A stretch of 64,000 nt of DNA from Ignavibacteria bacterium. GTDB taxonomy: Bacteria > Bacteroidota > Ignavibacteria > SZUA-365. The stretch spans positions 47,136-111,135 of the forward strand of contig JADKJW010000016.1 of assembly GCA_016720835.1 (NCBI GenBank). The letters are read 5' to 3'. The notes beneath the pieces were generated by a model, which saw only the letters and a program-made list of their open reading frames with translations, was not told the DNA's origin and made no database searches. The translations under genes and the position numbers were made by a program. Within the stretch, counting starts at the first letter, position 1, and each line of letters starts with the position of its first letter. Positions 1 to 9,208 of the stretch are shown piece by piece.

Positions 1-327
1 AAGGACGGCAGCACCGTGGGCTGCGGCGATCCCGTGCTCACCGATCAGCTCATCAGCTACACGTACTTCAAAAAGACGGCCGACAGCGCGAGCTTCGACC
101 TGTACGTGGTCATGACCGAGCGCGGCGCCGCGCAGTGGAAGACGTACACGCGCAGAACCGGGAAGACGGCCGCGTTTCTCCTCGACGGCAGAATGCTCCT
201 CTCGTTTCCCGCGGAAGCCGCGGCGGACAAGGCCGCAATAAAGGTCGTCATTGCCTCGGCGGCCGCGTCGCAGGAAGAGGCGGACGCGCTGCAACTCCGG
301 CTCGACAAGAAGAAGAGCACGAAGTAA
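1..327 (+). CDS. SecD P1-like domain protein, C-terminal part (5' end outside window)
   Basis: The frame is open from the first base, so only the last ~108 residues are visible and the true start lies upstream. The visible part runs from a 'DPVLTDQLIS' stretch through 'ERGAAQWKTYT' and 'AAFLLDGRML' to a lysine-rich tail. This order (polypeptide stretch, EGA-K-like helix, strand with 'LDG') resembles the periplasmic P1 region of the SecD translocase accessory protein, but no membrane segments follow, so it is not SecD itself. It probably belongs to the stand-alone secreted proteins carrying a SecD-like domain, whose role is unknown. It converges on the universal stress gene, with 23 bp between the stops. 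The domain call rests on recall of the motif. Confidence 0.55.
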   Translation, partial: KDGSTVGCGDPVLTDQLISYTYFKKTADSASFDLYVVMTERGAAQWKTYTRRTGKTAAFLLDGRMLLSFPAEAAADKAAIKVVIASAAASQEEADALQLRLDKKKSTK

Positions 328-350
328 GCGCGCGGGTCCCGCCGGCGGCG

Positions 351-815
351 TCACGTCTGGATGAATTCCTTTTCCTTGTCGCGGACGGTCATCACCGGAC
401 AGGGCGCCTTGCGCACCACCTTCTCCGCCGTGCTTCCGAAGAGCACGTGCTCGATGCCCGAATGGCCGTGCGTCGCGATGATGATGAGGTCGGCGTCTTC
501 TTCCTTCGCGAGGCGGTTGATTTCCGCGAAGGGCTTGCCGCTGCGCACGAAGGATCGGGCGGGGATGTCCTGGCCCGCCTCGGTCTCGATCAGCTTCCGG
601 AGCTGTTCTTCGCCGCGCTCGCGGAGTTCGTTTTCCATCGACGGAATCGCGACCTGCCCGAAGCTGAAATCGGCGGGGTAGATGACCGGTTCCACGACGT
701 ACACGAGGACGATCTCGGCGTGGAACTGCCGCGCGAACTCGACGGCGTAGCGCAGGGCCTTCTTCGAGTAGTCGGAAAAATCGATCGGGACGATGATGCG
801 TTTCATGTCGATCAT
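351..815 (-). CDS. Universal stress protein, UspA family
   Basis: A single 154-residue UspA domain. The N-terminal 'RIIVPIDFSDYSKKAL' strand-helix and the C-terminal 'ATHGHSGIEHVLFGST' nucleotide loop are diagnostic. The loop follows the G-2x-G-9x-G(S/T) pattern of ATP-binding Usp proteins, except that the first glycine is alanine, so ATP binding is likely but not certain. GGAGG lies 7 nt before the chosen ATG. That ATG overlaps the stop of the upstream CHAD gene by four bases (ATGA), so the two are probably translationally coupled. Likely a cytoplasmic stress or energy-status protein. Confidence 0.93.
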   Translation of the reverse strand: MIDMKRIIVPIDFSDYSKKALRYAVEFARQFHAEIVLVYVVEPVIYPADFSFGQVAIPSMENELRERGEEQLRKLIETEAGQDIPARSFVRSGKPFAEINRLAKEEDADLIIIATHGHSGIEHVLFGSTAEKVVRKAPCPVMTVRDKEKEFIQT

Positions 816-1369
816 TGGGGTTCCTCCATATCGTCCTGTGAAACAGGTGGCGGCGGTGGCGATTCCGTGTTGGTCGAGCGCAGCAGCAGCTCGGATTCAT
901 ATTCCGCGTAGTTGATCTCTTTCTTGAAATCGTACAGTGCGGGACTCACGGCAAAGATATCGATTGCGTCGGCCGCCTTCTTGTACAATTCTCGGCGCTG
1001 GTCTTCGAGGTCCAGGTACACGATCTTCCGCAGGTGCCACGAGTATTGATGGTTGAGCGCCCGGAGGCGCACCGCCAGCACGTCCACATCGCGCGCGGCG
1101 CCGGCGGCGTCCTGCAGGTCGTTCAATTCCTCGATGAAGGTCTGCATGACCTTGCGGTCGAACTGCGAGATCATCGTCTCCAGGGGGTAGCGGAGCCGGC
1201 GTATCGCGATGCGCAGTTGGTGGATGTCCTCGTCCGCGCGGTCGTGCTTGAAGGTGACGATCCATTCGAGCACGGTGAACAGGCGATGGGAGAGTATCCT
1301 GCATGCCGCCTGCCGGAATTTCTTCTCGGAGGCGAGACGGGGTATTTCCCATTTCTTGGCTTTGCGCAT
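812..1369 (-). CDS. CHAD domain protein
   Basis: 185 residues, mostly helical. The segment 'IHQLRIAIRRLRYPLE' is the conserved histidine/arginine helix that names the CHAD (conserved histidine alpha-helical) domain, and a second basic helix with 'DLQDAAGAARDVDVL' follows. CHAD domains bind inorganic polyphosphate and often accompany CYTH triphosphatases or polyphosphate granules. No CYTH domain is present here. The C-terminus is a low-complexity tail with a run of five prolines. The gene overlaps the universal stress gene by ATGA, so the pair forms a two-gene operon. A TTGACA-type promoter candidate lies 30-58 bp upstream. No clear ribosome binding site precedes the ATG. Confidence 0.88.
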   Translation of the reverse strand: MRKAKKWEIPRLASEKKFRQAACRILSHRLFTVLEWIVTFKHDRADEDIHQLRIAIRRLRYPLETMISQFDRKVMQTFIEELNDLQDAAGAARDVDVLAVRLRALNHQYSWHLRKIVYLDLEDQRRELYKKAADAIDIFAVSPALYDFKKEINYAEYESELLLRSTNTESPPPPPVSQDDMEEPQ

Positions 1370-1398
1370 ACATGATCTGATACGTGGAAACAGTCCTC

Positions 1399-1427
1399 AA
1401 TATCCCTTCTTCGGGTGGGAATGTCAA
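1399..1427 (-). promoter_or_regulatory. Candidate sigma70-type promoter for the CHAD-usp operon
   Basis: On the minus strand a perfect TTGACA (1427-1422) is separated by 17 bp from GATATT (1404-1399, four of six matches to TATAAT). It ends 30 bp before the CHAD start, in the 83-bp gap after the glucosidase gene. It is read from sequence only. Confidence 0.4.
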
Positions 1428-1452
1428 ACGCCGCTGTTTGGCACACGCTGTC

Positions 1453-4410
1453 CTATCGGGGCGCGGCGAAGAGCGTGTCGTAGACGTTGGACCCTGCGGG
1501 ACTGCCGCCGCCGCCATTCCACTCCGTCGGTTGCGGCAGCACCTCGCGGAATTCACCGATACCCGCACCGCCGTGATCGTCCTGCGCTCCCGCGATGACG
1601 TGGTAGCTCCACGTGTCGGCATTGGGGCCAAGCACGGACAGCGGGATGGCGAAGGAGATCGTCGCGGAGCGCACATCGCCGAAGGCGTCCTTCACCGTTC
1701 GCGGGATGTACTCGGCGAGGATGATGCCTTCCTTGTCGGTGATGCGCAAGCCGCCGCCGACGAGGATCAGCTTGTCGAAGCCCTGCTTCTTCGGGAGCGT
1801 GTGCCGGGAATTATTGCCGAAGGAGCGAGACTGCCGGGCCGGAATGCCGCTCTGATCGATGCCAATTGCCAGCATCGTGAGCTGGAAGCCATACTCCGGA
1901 TGCCAGCCCGGCTGCGCGAGCGCACCCATCTGTATCGTGAAGTACGCGTTGTCTCGATCGAGTGCGACCGAGAACTTCCTGAGGTCGAACATGCCTTTCT
2001 TGAAGTACGGGCTCTTCGGATACACGAAGCTCCCGACCGGCCCCGTGTCGTCGCCCGCGGGATCGTTCATGGATACTGCCTGCTTTGCCGAGGGATTCTT
2101 GGACGTCACCGTCTCGCCGTCGAGCATGCGATGCCGCGGCGCACGGATGGAAGCGAGGGAGGAGTCGAGGCGGGGCTCGCAGAAGGACACGGGAAATATT
2201 GCGCCGGAGCGCTTCAGTATCGGGGCGTTCAGTATCTGTGTTTCCCCAGGGAACAACCTTACGGTTCTGACATTGCCCATCGCGGCGGCATAGATCAATG
2301 CAAGCGTCACTGCAGCCTTTCCATTCACGTGCCGGACTGTTGCGCGCCATGTGTCGTGTTCCTCGCGATCGATGCGTACCGAAAGCGTGACGGAACCTAC
2401 GCGGACATTGCTGCTCATGGATGCGATGCTCTTCGGAAGAGCTGGGAATATCGTCAACACGAGACTGTCTCCAAGTGCCGAAGGTCTCAAACCGAGGTAG
2501 TCATCGGAAAGACTCCGCAGGTACTCGGCATTGCTCCACGCCTGGCTGAATGTGCCAGACCAGCGCGGCTCCGTCTCGCCCGGGCGTGCGATTGCGTCCG
2601 TGCATTCCGGCAGTGTGCCCGCGGCGCCCTGTGTCAAGGCCAGATGCTCGAGTGCCTTGGTCAATACCCAGGCGGAATCCTCCGCATCGTTCGAGCACAG
2701 AATGCTGACGGCCGGTCCGCTCAACCAGGTCCAGATAATGCCGTTGTGATACGCGGCGTCCTTGGGATAGCGCTCGGGATACTCATGATACGGATGGAAG
2801 GCCGCATCCTCCTGAGACAGTGAGGCGACGCCATACCGGTAGACGCATTCCCGGAAACTTCGATGTACCGTGCGGCGTATCGTCTCGTCCGACTGGGCCC
2901 GAAGGAAGAGCGCTGTGCCGGCGACGAGGGCGAGGAGGACATTGGGTCTCGATCGCTCATCAGTCATATTGTGCACTGTGAGATGATCGATGAGCAATCC
3001 GGTCATCGGGGAGATGAACGCTGATGCGAAACTCGCGACCACTTTTTCTTCAAGGAGAGTCCACGCGTTCTGTTTCGAAGGATCGCCGGCGAGACGGGCA
3101 ATGTCTGCAGAGTGTTTGAGCTGTCCGCACCACAGCGCCTGCACTTCCACTGCTCTATTTCCTCTCGGCGACCACGGACCCTCGGGACCAACGGCATCCA
3201 TCCACGTATCGGCGTCGCCATGTGTCAGGAAACCGGAGCTGTCGGTGTGATATTTCAGCGCGCCGCGTATCGATCGCTCCAGAAAAGGCAGCAGCTCTCG
3301 CGCGAATGCAGTATCACCCGATGCTTCGATATACCGCCACGCGGCGCGCACGAAGAGCGGCGTGCCGTCCACGGTGTTGTAGATGATCTCCTTCGGCTGC
3401 ACGCGGTTGGGGATGCGGCCGAAATTCGGACTACCCTCGTCGCGATTCTGAAAACTCATGAACGATTTCAGCACGGCCTTCGCTTCCTCGAAGCGTCCGT
3501 TGACCAGCAGCGCGCCGGGCAGGGAAATGAAGGTGTCTCGCCCCCAGTAATCGTCGAACCAGGGGAGTCCGGCGTAGATGCCGATGCCGCTCTGCTTCAT
3601 CACGAGCGCGTCCATCGAGGCGCGTATCCATGCCGCGACGAAGGTGGTCGTGCTGTCGCTGCACGCGAAGCCCGCCTCGTCGATCACGCCGCGGATGCGC
3701 TTCTCCTTCGCTGCCAGCAGTTTGTCGAAGTCCGAAGCGCGGCGCTCGGGTATCTGCGCGGACAGCGCCGCGAACTCCACGAAGAAGGTCGCCGTAGTGC
3801 CGCGCGTCCTGCCGGTGAACCAGGCAGGCGCTTCCATCGGACCCGGATTGCGCAGCCTGTCGATGCGGCTCTGATCGGAAGGCTCCCATTCACCCTGCGC
3901 GTCGGGAGAGGAGGCGATTGTTCGAACGTCCCCATCGATGGAATACCGCTTCCCGCGCAGCGCGTTCGTCCGCTCCTTGAAGTGCGCCGACCATGCGGGA
4001 ATGAAGGTGACCTGCGCGGACTTGTCCGTCGTGATGCGTACGGCGAGGAGCGTAAGCGAGTCGGCAAAGAACACCTCTTCCACAACGCCGAGCGACAGAT
4101 AGCTGCGCTTCAGCGACCACGGGGTCAGCTCCACACGCGCCGAGGCCCTGTCCAGGAGTGTGCCGTTGACTTCGATCCAGTACTGTTCGAACAGCTTCAC
4201 TTTCGCCTGCGTGATGCCGTGGAAGCCGTTCGAATTCTCGCCGTTCACCGCGCCGCAGTAAAACGCAGCCTGCTTGTTGGTGTACGCGAAGAGCCGCTCG
4301 GGAGTGCCGGGGTCTAAGACGAAGCGGGGTTCCTGGGCATGAGCAGCCGATGCGCAGAGCAGCAGACACCCCAGAAGTCGAGGCGCATATTTACTCCACC
4401 ACTCCATCAC
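1453..4410 (-). CDS. Secreted glycogen-debranching-type alpha-glucosidase with glucodextranase-like C-terminal module
   Basis: 985 residues. A signal peptide ends near 'ASAAHAQ' at about residue 26. Residues ~270-690 form an (alpha/alpha)6-barrel of the amylo-alpha-1,6-glucosidase (GDE C-terminal) type; 'GLPWFDDYWGRDTFIS' and 'DADTWMDAVG' are the recognisable active-site motifs. From about residue 755 to the end, the pattern 'NDPAGDDTGP...YPKS', 'GMFDLRKFSV' matches the C-terminal binding module of glucodextranases and amylopullulanases. The enzyme probably trims branched or alpha-linked glucans outside the cytoplasm. It is the last gene of the minus-strand sugar ABC cluster, separated from the ATPase gene by 142 bp that hold two palindromic repeats. 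Exact linkage specificity cannot be read from sequence. Confidence 0.85.
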   Translation of the reverse strand: MMEWWSKYAPRLLGCLLLCASAAHAQEPRFVLDPGTPERLFAYTNKQAAFYCGAVNGENSNGFHGITQAKVKLFEQYWIEVNGTLLDRASARVELTPWSLKRSYLSLGVVEEVFFADSLTLLAVRITTDKSAQVTFIPAWSAHFKERTNALRGKRYSIDGDVRTIASSPDAQGEWEPSDQSRIDRLRNPGPMEAPAWFTGRTRGTTATFFVEFAALSAQIPERRASDFDKLLAAKEKRIRGVIDEAGFACSDSTTTFVAAWIRASMDALVMKQSGIGIYAGLPWFDDYWGRDTFISLPGALLVNGRFEEAKAVLKSFMSFQNRDEGSPNFGRIPNRVQPKEIIYNTVDGTPLFVRAAWRYIEASGDTAFARELLPFLERSIRGALKYHTDSSGFLTHGDADTWMDAVGPEGPWSPRGNRAVEVQALWCGQLKHSADIARLAGDPSKQNAWTLLEEKVVASFASAFISPMTGLLIDHLTVHNMTDERSRPNVLLALVAGTALFLRAQSDETIRRTVHRSFRECVYRYGVASLSQEDAAFHPYHEYPERYPKDAAYHNGIIWTWLSGPAVSILCSNDAEDSAWVLTKALEHLALTQGAAGTLPECTDAIARPGETEPRWSGTFSQAWSNAEYLRSLSDDYLGLRPSALGDSLVLTIFPALPKSIASMSSNVRVGSVTLSVRIDREEHDTWRATVRHVNGKAAVTLALIYAAAMGNVRTVRLFPGETQILNAPILKRSGAIFPVSFCEPRLDSSLASIRAPRHRMLDGETVTSKNPSAKQAVSMNDPAGDDTGPVGSFVYPKSPYFKKGMFDLRKFSVALDRDNAYFTIQMGALAQPGWHPEYGFQLTMLAIGIDQSGIPARQSRSFGNNSRHTLPKKQGFDKLILVGGGLRITDKEGIILAEYIPRTVKDAFGDVRSATISFAIPLSVLGPNADTWSYHVIAGAQDDHGGAGIGEFREVLPQPTEWNGGGGSPAGSNVYDTLFAAPR

Positions 4411-4552
4411 TCCAGTACTCCTTTCAGTCAGTCAATGACAAGCCAGAGGCTTGTCCCACCCGGACTCCTTCCCCGCAATTTACTCGTACTCCACTCCCAT
4501 CACTCCATACGCCCATCACCCAATGACAAGCCGGAGGCTTGTCCCACCGGAA
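4398..4552. repeat. Direct repeat pair, each with a perfect GACAAGCC hairpin
   Basis: Two near-identical units lie ~88 bp apart. The hairpins are GACAAGCC-AGA-GGCTTGTC (4437-4455) and GACAAGCC-GGA-GGCTTGTC (4525-4543). Both are preceded by a CA-rich 'actccatcactcca' stretch and 'caatga', and followed by 'ccacc'. The 8-bp stems are perfect and only the 3-nt loop differs. The pair fills the gap between the ABC ATPase gene and the glucosidase gene. Neither hairpin has a T-run, so they are poor intrinsic terminators. They look like a REP-type interspersed palindrome, or an mRNA-stabilising element within the operon. Confidence 0.75.
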
Positions 4553-5649
<1,097 letters not shown>

Positions 5650-5654
<5 letters not shown>

Positions 5655-5883
5655 GGAATATCCGGTCTACTGTGGTGGAGGAAGTGCCGCCGCCCTTCGT
5701 GAGCGTCTTCACGAGATACAGCTTCATGGAGAGGAAGAGCAGGATCAGGAAGCCGTAGCCTCCCATGTACCAGCGCACGAGCGGGTCGGCGCCGAGGAAA
5801 TGCCAGAGCGCCCACTCGCCGACAAAGAGCAGCGCGAGGGAACTGACGAACACGAAGATCTTGAAGGTGGATTGCGGGATCAT
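5650..5883 (-). CDS. Small two-helix membrane protein within the sugar ABC operon (3' end uncertain)
   Basis: An ATG 16 bp after the permease stop opens a frame encoding 'MIPQSTFKIFVFVSSLALLF' and a second hydrophobic stretch 'YGFLILLFLSMKLYLV', then 'KTLTKGGGTSS'. That is two predicted membrane helices in about 75 residues. In the given sequence the frame has no stop before it runs into the ATPase gene in a different phase. A stop in a neighbouring frame (TAG at 5669-5667), 12 nt before the ATPase start, would give a ~71-residue protein if one more indel is present. No family is recognised. Position suggests a transporter accessory subunit, but that is inference. Confidence 0.5.
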
Positions 5884-5898
5884 GGTGTCGGAATCCGT

Positions 5899-6735
5899 TT
5901 AGCCTTTGACGCTGCCGAGCGTGAGGCCGCTCACCAGCCATTTGCTGAGGAAGAGGAAGAGCGCCATCGCGGGGATGCTCACGATCAGCGCGGACGCGGC
6001 GTAGAGGCCCCACTCGGTGCTCATGTTGGACTGGAAGGTCTTGAGCCCGATGGGAAGGGTGAACATGTTCTCGTAGTACAGCACCTGCGCCGCGACGATG
6101 TATTCGGTCCACGCGGACATGAAGGAGAACAGCGCCGTGATCACCAGCGCCGGCGCGGCGAGGGGGAGTATCACGCGATAAAAGGATCCGAATCGCCCGA
6201 GTCCGTCGATGCGCGCGGCTTCCTCGAGGCTGAAGGGGATGGTGTCGTAGTAGCCCTTCATCTGCCAGATGCAGAAGGGCAGGGCGGTGGAGGAGTAGAT
6301 GACGATGAGTCCGATGAAGGTGTTGATCAGCTGCAGCTTCGCCATCATGATGAAGAGCGGCAGCAGCAGCATGGTGGCGGGGAACATCTGCGTCACGAGC
6401 AGGCTCAGCAGTCCGGCCTTGCGCCCCGGGAAGCGGAAGCGCGAGAAGGCGTAGCCCGCCGTGGAAGCGAGCGCGACGCCGATGACCATCACCGCCACGG
6501 TGATCAGCAGCGAATTCCGCACCCAGAGCAGGAAGGGCTGGTCGCGGAACAGCGCGATGTAGTTCTCGAAGGTCGCGCCCTCGGGAATGATTGCGAGCGA
6601 ATCGCTGAGCAGCGTCGCGCGTGGACGCAGCGAGATGCTCACCACCTGCAGCACGGGATACACGGCGATGGCGGTGAACAGGATCACGATCGCGTAGATC
6701 AGGGCGAGCTTCGGTATGCTGTCGCGTTTCTGCAT
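5899..6735 (-). CDS. Sugar ABC transporter permease, MalG type
   Basis: 278 residues with six predicted membrane helices. The cytoplasmic EAA loop is clear ('EEAARIDGLGRFGSFYRVIL' followed by 'PLAAPAL'), which is where the ATPase docks. The start and end ('SIPKLALIYAIVILF' and 'GLTLGSVKG') are typical of MalG-family inner-membrane subunits. Only 3 bp separate it from the stop of the fused binding protein-permease, so it is co-transcribed with it. It should pair with the MalF-like half of that fusion to form the channel for an alpha-glucoside or oligosaccharide. Confidence 0.93.
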   Translation of the reverse strand: MQKRDSIPKLALIYAIVILFTAIAVYPVLQVVSISLRPRATLLSDSLAIIPEGATFENYIALFRDQPFLLWVRNSLLITVAVMVIGVALASTAGYAFSRFRFPGRKAGLLSLLVTQMFPATMLLLPLFIMMAKLQLINTFIGLIVIYSSTALPFCIWQMKGYYDTIPFSLEEAARIDGLGRFGSFYRVILPLAAPALVITALFSFMSAWTEYIVAAQVLYYENMFTLPIGLKTFQSNMSTEWGLYAASALIVSIPAMALFLFLSKWLVSGLTLGSVKG

Positions 6736-6738
6736 GGC

Positions 6739-9105
6739 TCAGTACACGTTTTCCGTCGCCGAGCTGCGGCGCATGAAGGTGATGGAGAACAGGGCGAGGA
6801 TCAGGAAGATCACGAAGCTGAAGGCCGCCGCATATCCGTAGCGGTACAAGTTGAAGGCGGCGCGGTACACATAGCTTACGAGGATGTGTGTCTGATCCGC
6901 GGGCTGCCCGCCGTTGGAGACCAGCCAGACCACGTTGATGCTGTTGAAGGTCCACACGATGCCGAGCGTGATCGCGGGAATCATCACGGGCTTGAGCAGC
7001 GGCACGGTGATGGTGCGGAACTGCTGCCAGGCGCTCGCGCCGTCGATCTCCGCGGCCTCGTAGAGCTCGCGCGGAATGGACTGCAGTCCCCCGAGCGCGA
7101 TGAGCATCATGAAGGGAAAGCCGAGCCAGATGTTGGTCATGATCACCGACACGAAGGCGAGCGTTGAATCCGTGAGCCAGGGGAGCGGAGCGATGGAGAA
7201 GACCTGCTTGAGGATGGCGTTGATCGCGCCGCTGTCGGTGTTCAGCATGCCGCGCCAGGTCAGCGCGGTGATGTACTGCGGCACCGCCCAGGGGAGGATG
7301 AGGAGGATGCGGAACAGCGATTTGCCCGGCAGCTTCCGGTTCAGCAGCATGGCGAGGAATACGCCGATGGTCACGTGGAAGAACACGTTCACCACTGTCC
7401 AGATGATGGTCTTCACAAAGACGCCGTAGAACTCGGTCGAGAACATCTGGCCGAAGGCCATCCACACGCTCGCATCGGGTTTGGCCATGGTGTCGAGAAA
7501 ACGGTCGATGCCGAACACCTTGCCGTACTGATCGAAGCCGATGATGGACCAGGAGTTCACCGTCAGCATGCTCATGTTCGAGAGCGAAATCACGAGATTG
7601 TAGAAGAACGGGTACACCACCACGCCGAACATGAGCACGGCCGCGGGCAGGATCATCATGACCGCGAAACGCGCGTTGCCGCTGTCGAGCGTCTTCGCGT
7701 TGCGGAACAGCGGCACGAGGAAGCGCGTGACGAGCAGCACCAGAGCGACGAGCGCGATGAGCGCGCCGAGGATGTAGATGATCCCGACGACGAGGGCGTT
7801 GCCCCTCGCAGTCTCCTCGTTGTCGTCCTTGCCCTCGTTGAGTTCGCCGATCTTCTGCAGGGCGAGGCGCTGCTGCTCGCGCGCGGCCTTCGCGGCGGTG
7901 ATGTTGCCGCCGAGCAGGTTCTGATACGGCGGGCGCATGGCGTCCCAGATCGCGCGCATCTCCGGAACAAGAGGCATGGCCTTGCCCACGCGTGCCTGCT
8001 CTATCGACACGGCGATGACGGGATCGCCGAGCACCAGCGGATCGCGCTGCGCGGCGAGGTTCGAGGGGATGGTCTTGAGCTTCGTCGCGAAGGCGAGCTG
8101 CGTCTCGGGCGAGAGCATGAAGGTCACGAAGGTCCGCACGGCGTCGAGCGTCGCGCCTTCGACGGAGGTGTTGACGAAGTAGCCCTTGCTCGACACCATC
8201 GGCGCGGCCCACAGCCCTGTCTCCTCGTTCATCGGCAGCATCGCGATGCCGAAGTCCGCGCCGAGCGCCTCCATGTACTTGCTCCAGGCCCAGGAGCCGT
8301 TGATGATCATCGCGGCGCGCGCCTCGGTGAATTTGCTGTCGGCGATCTCGTAATCGCACTCGCGCGGGATGATGCGGGCACGGTCGCGCAGCCCGAGCAC
8401 GTAGTCGAAGGCGCGCACTGAGGCAGTGTTGTCGAGCGCGGGCGCGCCCTTGTCGTCCATCACCCAGCCGCCGAAGGACGTGTAGAAGGGGATGAAGAAG
8501 AAGGGCTCGGTGTAATTCCACACGAGACCGTACTGGTCGGTGACGCCGTCGCCGTTGCGGTCCAGCGTCAGCTTCTTTCCGAAGGAGACGAGTTCGTCGA
8601 GCGTCTTCGGCGCGCGGTCGAGTCCGGCCTGCCTGAACAGGCGCTTGTTCCAGATGAGCGCGAGGTGGTTGCCGATCTCGTCGCCGATCTGGTACAGATG
8701 TCCGCGGTACACAGTGTGCGCCTTCACGTCGAGCTGGTCCAGCATCGCCTTCGGGAACACATCCTCGAGCGGCTTGATGATATGCATCGATTCGAAGGCG
8801 CCGACAAAATCGCTCGGACCGTAGACGAGTTCAGGACCGCCACCCGTGAATGCCGCCGCGGCCTGATAGCCGACGCGCAGCTCTTCATTCTCCTTGTACA
8901 GCTGCATCACGGTGATGCCGGGATGCAGTTTCTCGAAGACGCGGATGCGCTCCTTCAGGATCTCGCGCGCGTCGGGACGCATCTGATGCCACAGGTGCAG
9001 GTTCACCTGTGCGCGAGCCGTCCCGCAAAAAGCAATGCAGACAGCCGCGGCGAAGGCGGCACGTTTCCATGGAATTCTTTCAATAATGCGCATTGAAATG
9101 AACAT
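6739..9105 (-). CDS. Fused sugar-binding protein and MalF-type ABC permease
   Basis: 788 residues that combine two normally separate subunits. After a signal peptide ('AAVCIAFCGTARAQ', ~residues 17-33), residues ~34-430 form a family 1 solute-binding protein (for example 'LVYGPSDFVGAFESMHII', 'ALIWNKRLFRQAG', 'AAMIINGSWAWSKYMEAL'). A membrane helix near residues 445-470 follows. The MalF-type permease then runs from ~490 to 788, with its EAA loop 'YEAAEIDGASAWQQFRTITV'. The binding domain would be tethered to the periplasmic face of the inner membrane. A promoter-like -7 box overlaps the ATG at 9105, so translation may begin at the in-frame ATG at 9093. First gene of the sugar operon. Confidence 0.92.
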   Translation of the reverse strand: MFISMRIIERIPWKRAAFAAAVCIAFCGTARAQVNLHLWHQMRPDAREILKERIRVFEKLHPGITVMQLYKENEELRVGYQAAAAFTGGGPELVYGPSDFVGAFESMHIIKPLEDVFPKAMLDQLDVKAHTVYRGHLYQIGDEIGNHLALIWNKRLFRQAGLDRAPKTLDELVSFGKKLTLDRNGDGVTDQYGLVWNYTEPFFFIPFYTSFGGWVMDDKGAPALDNTASVRAFDYVLGLRDRARIIPRECDYEIADSKFTEARAAMIINGSWAWSKYMEALGADFGIAMLPMNEETGLWAAPMVSSKGYFVNTSVEGATLDAVRTFVTFMLSPETQLAFATKLKTIPSNLAAQRDPLVLGDPVIAVSIEQARVGKAMPLVPEMRAIWDAMRPPYQNLLGGNITAAKAAREQQRLALQKIGELNEGKDDNEETARGNALVVGIIYILGALIALVALVLLVTRFLVPLFRNAKTLDSGNARFAVMMILPAAVLMFGVVVYPFFYNLVISLSNMSMLTVNSWSIIGFDQYGKVFGIDRFLDTMAKPDASVWMAFGQMFSTEFYGVFVKTIIWTVVNVFFHVTIGVFLAMLLNRKLPGKSLFRILLILPWAVPQYITALTWRGMLNTDSGAINAILKQVFSIAPLPWLTDSTLAFVSVIMTNIWLGFPFMMLIALGGLQSIPRELYEAAEIDGASAWQQFRTITVPLLKPVMIPAITLGIVWTFNSINVVWLVSNGGQPADQTHILVSYVYRAAFNLYRYGYAAAFSFVIFLILALFSITFMRRSSATENVY

Positions 9106-9129
9106 AGAAGTTCACGGAGTCAAAGACAA
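9099..9129 (-). promoter_or_regulatory. Candidate Bacteroidota-type promoter for the sugar ABC operon
   Basis: Minus strand: TTG (9129-9127), 20 bp, TATGTTCA (9106-9099). This matches the TTG-N18..20-TAnnTT(T/C) form seen before several other genes here. The -7 box overlaps the first ATG of the fusion gene, which argues for the second ATG (9093) and a very short or absent leader. Confidence 0.4.
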
Positions 9130-9155
9130 CAAGGCGCTTCGAAACCGGGTGATTT

Positions 9156-9184
9156 CTGAATGAAATGCGTCCGCGCTACTTTTG
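9156..9184 (+). promoter_or_regulatory. Candidate Bacteroidota-type promoter for the M49-like gene
   Basis: CTG (9156-9158), 18 bp, TACTTTTG (9177-9184), an exact TAnnTTTG -7 box. The likely transcription start is about 15-20 bp before the ATG at 9209. The divergent sugar operon promoter lies in the same short gap. Confidence 0.5.
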
Positions 9185-9208
9185 CAGCACACAACCGGCA
9201 GGCATTCC

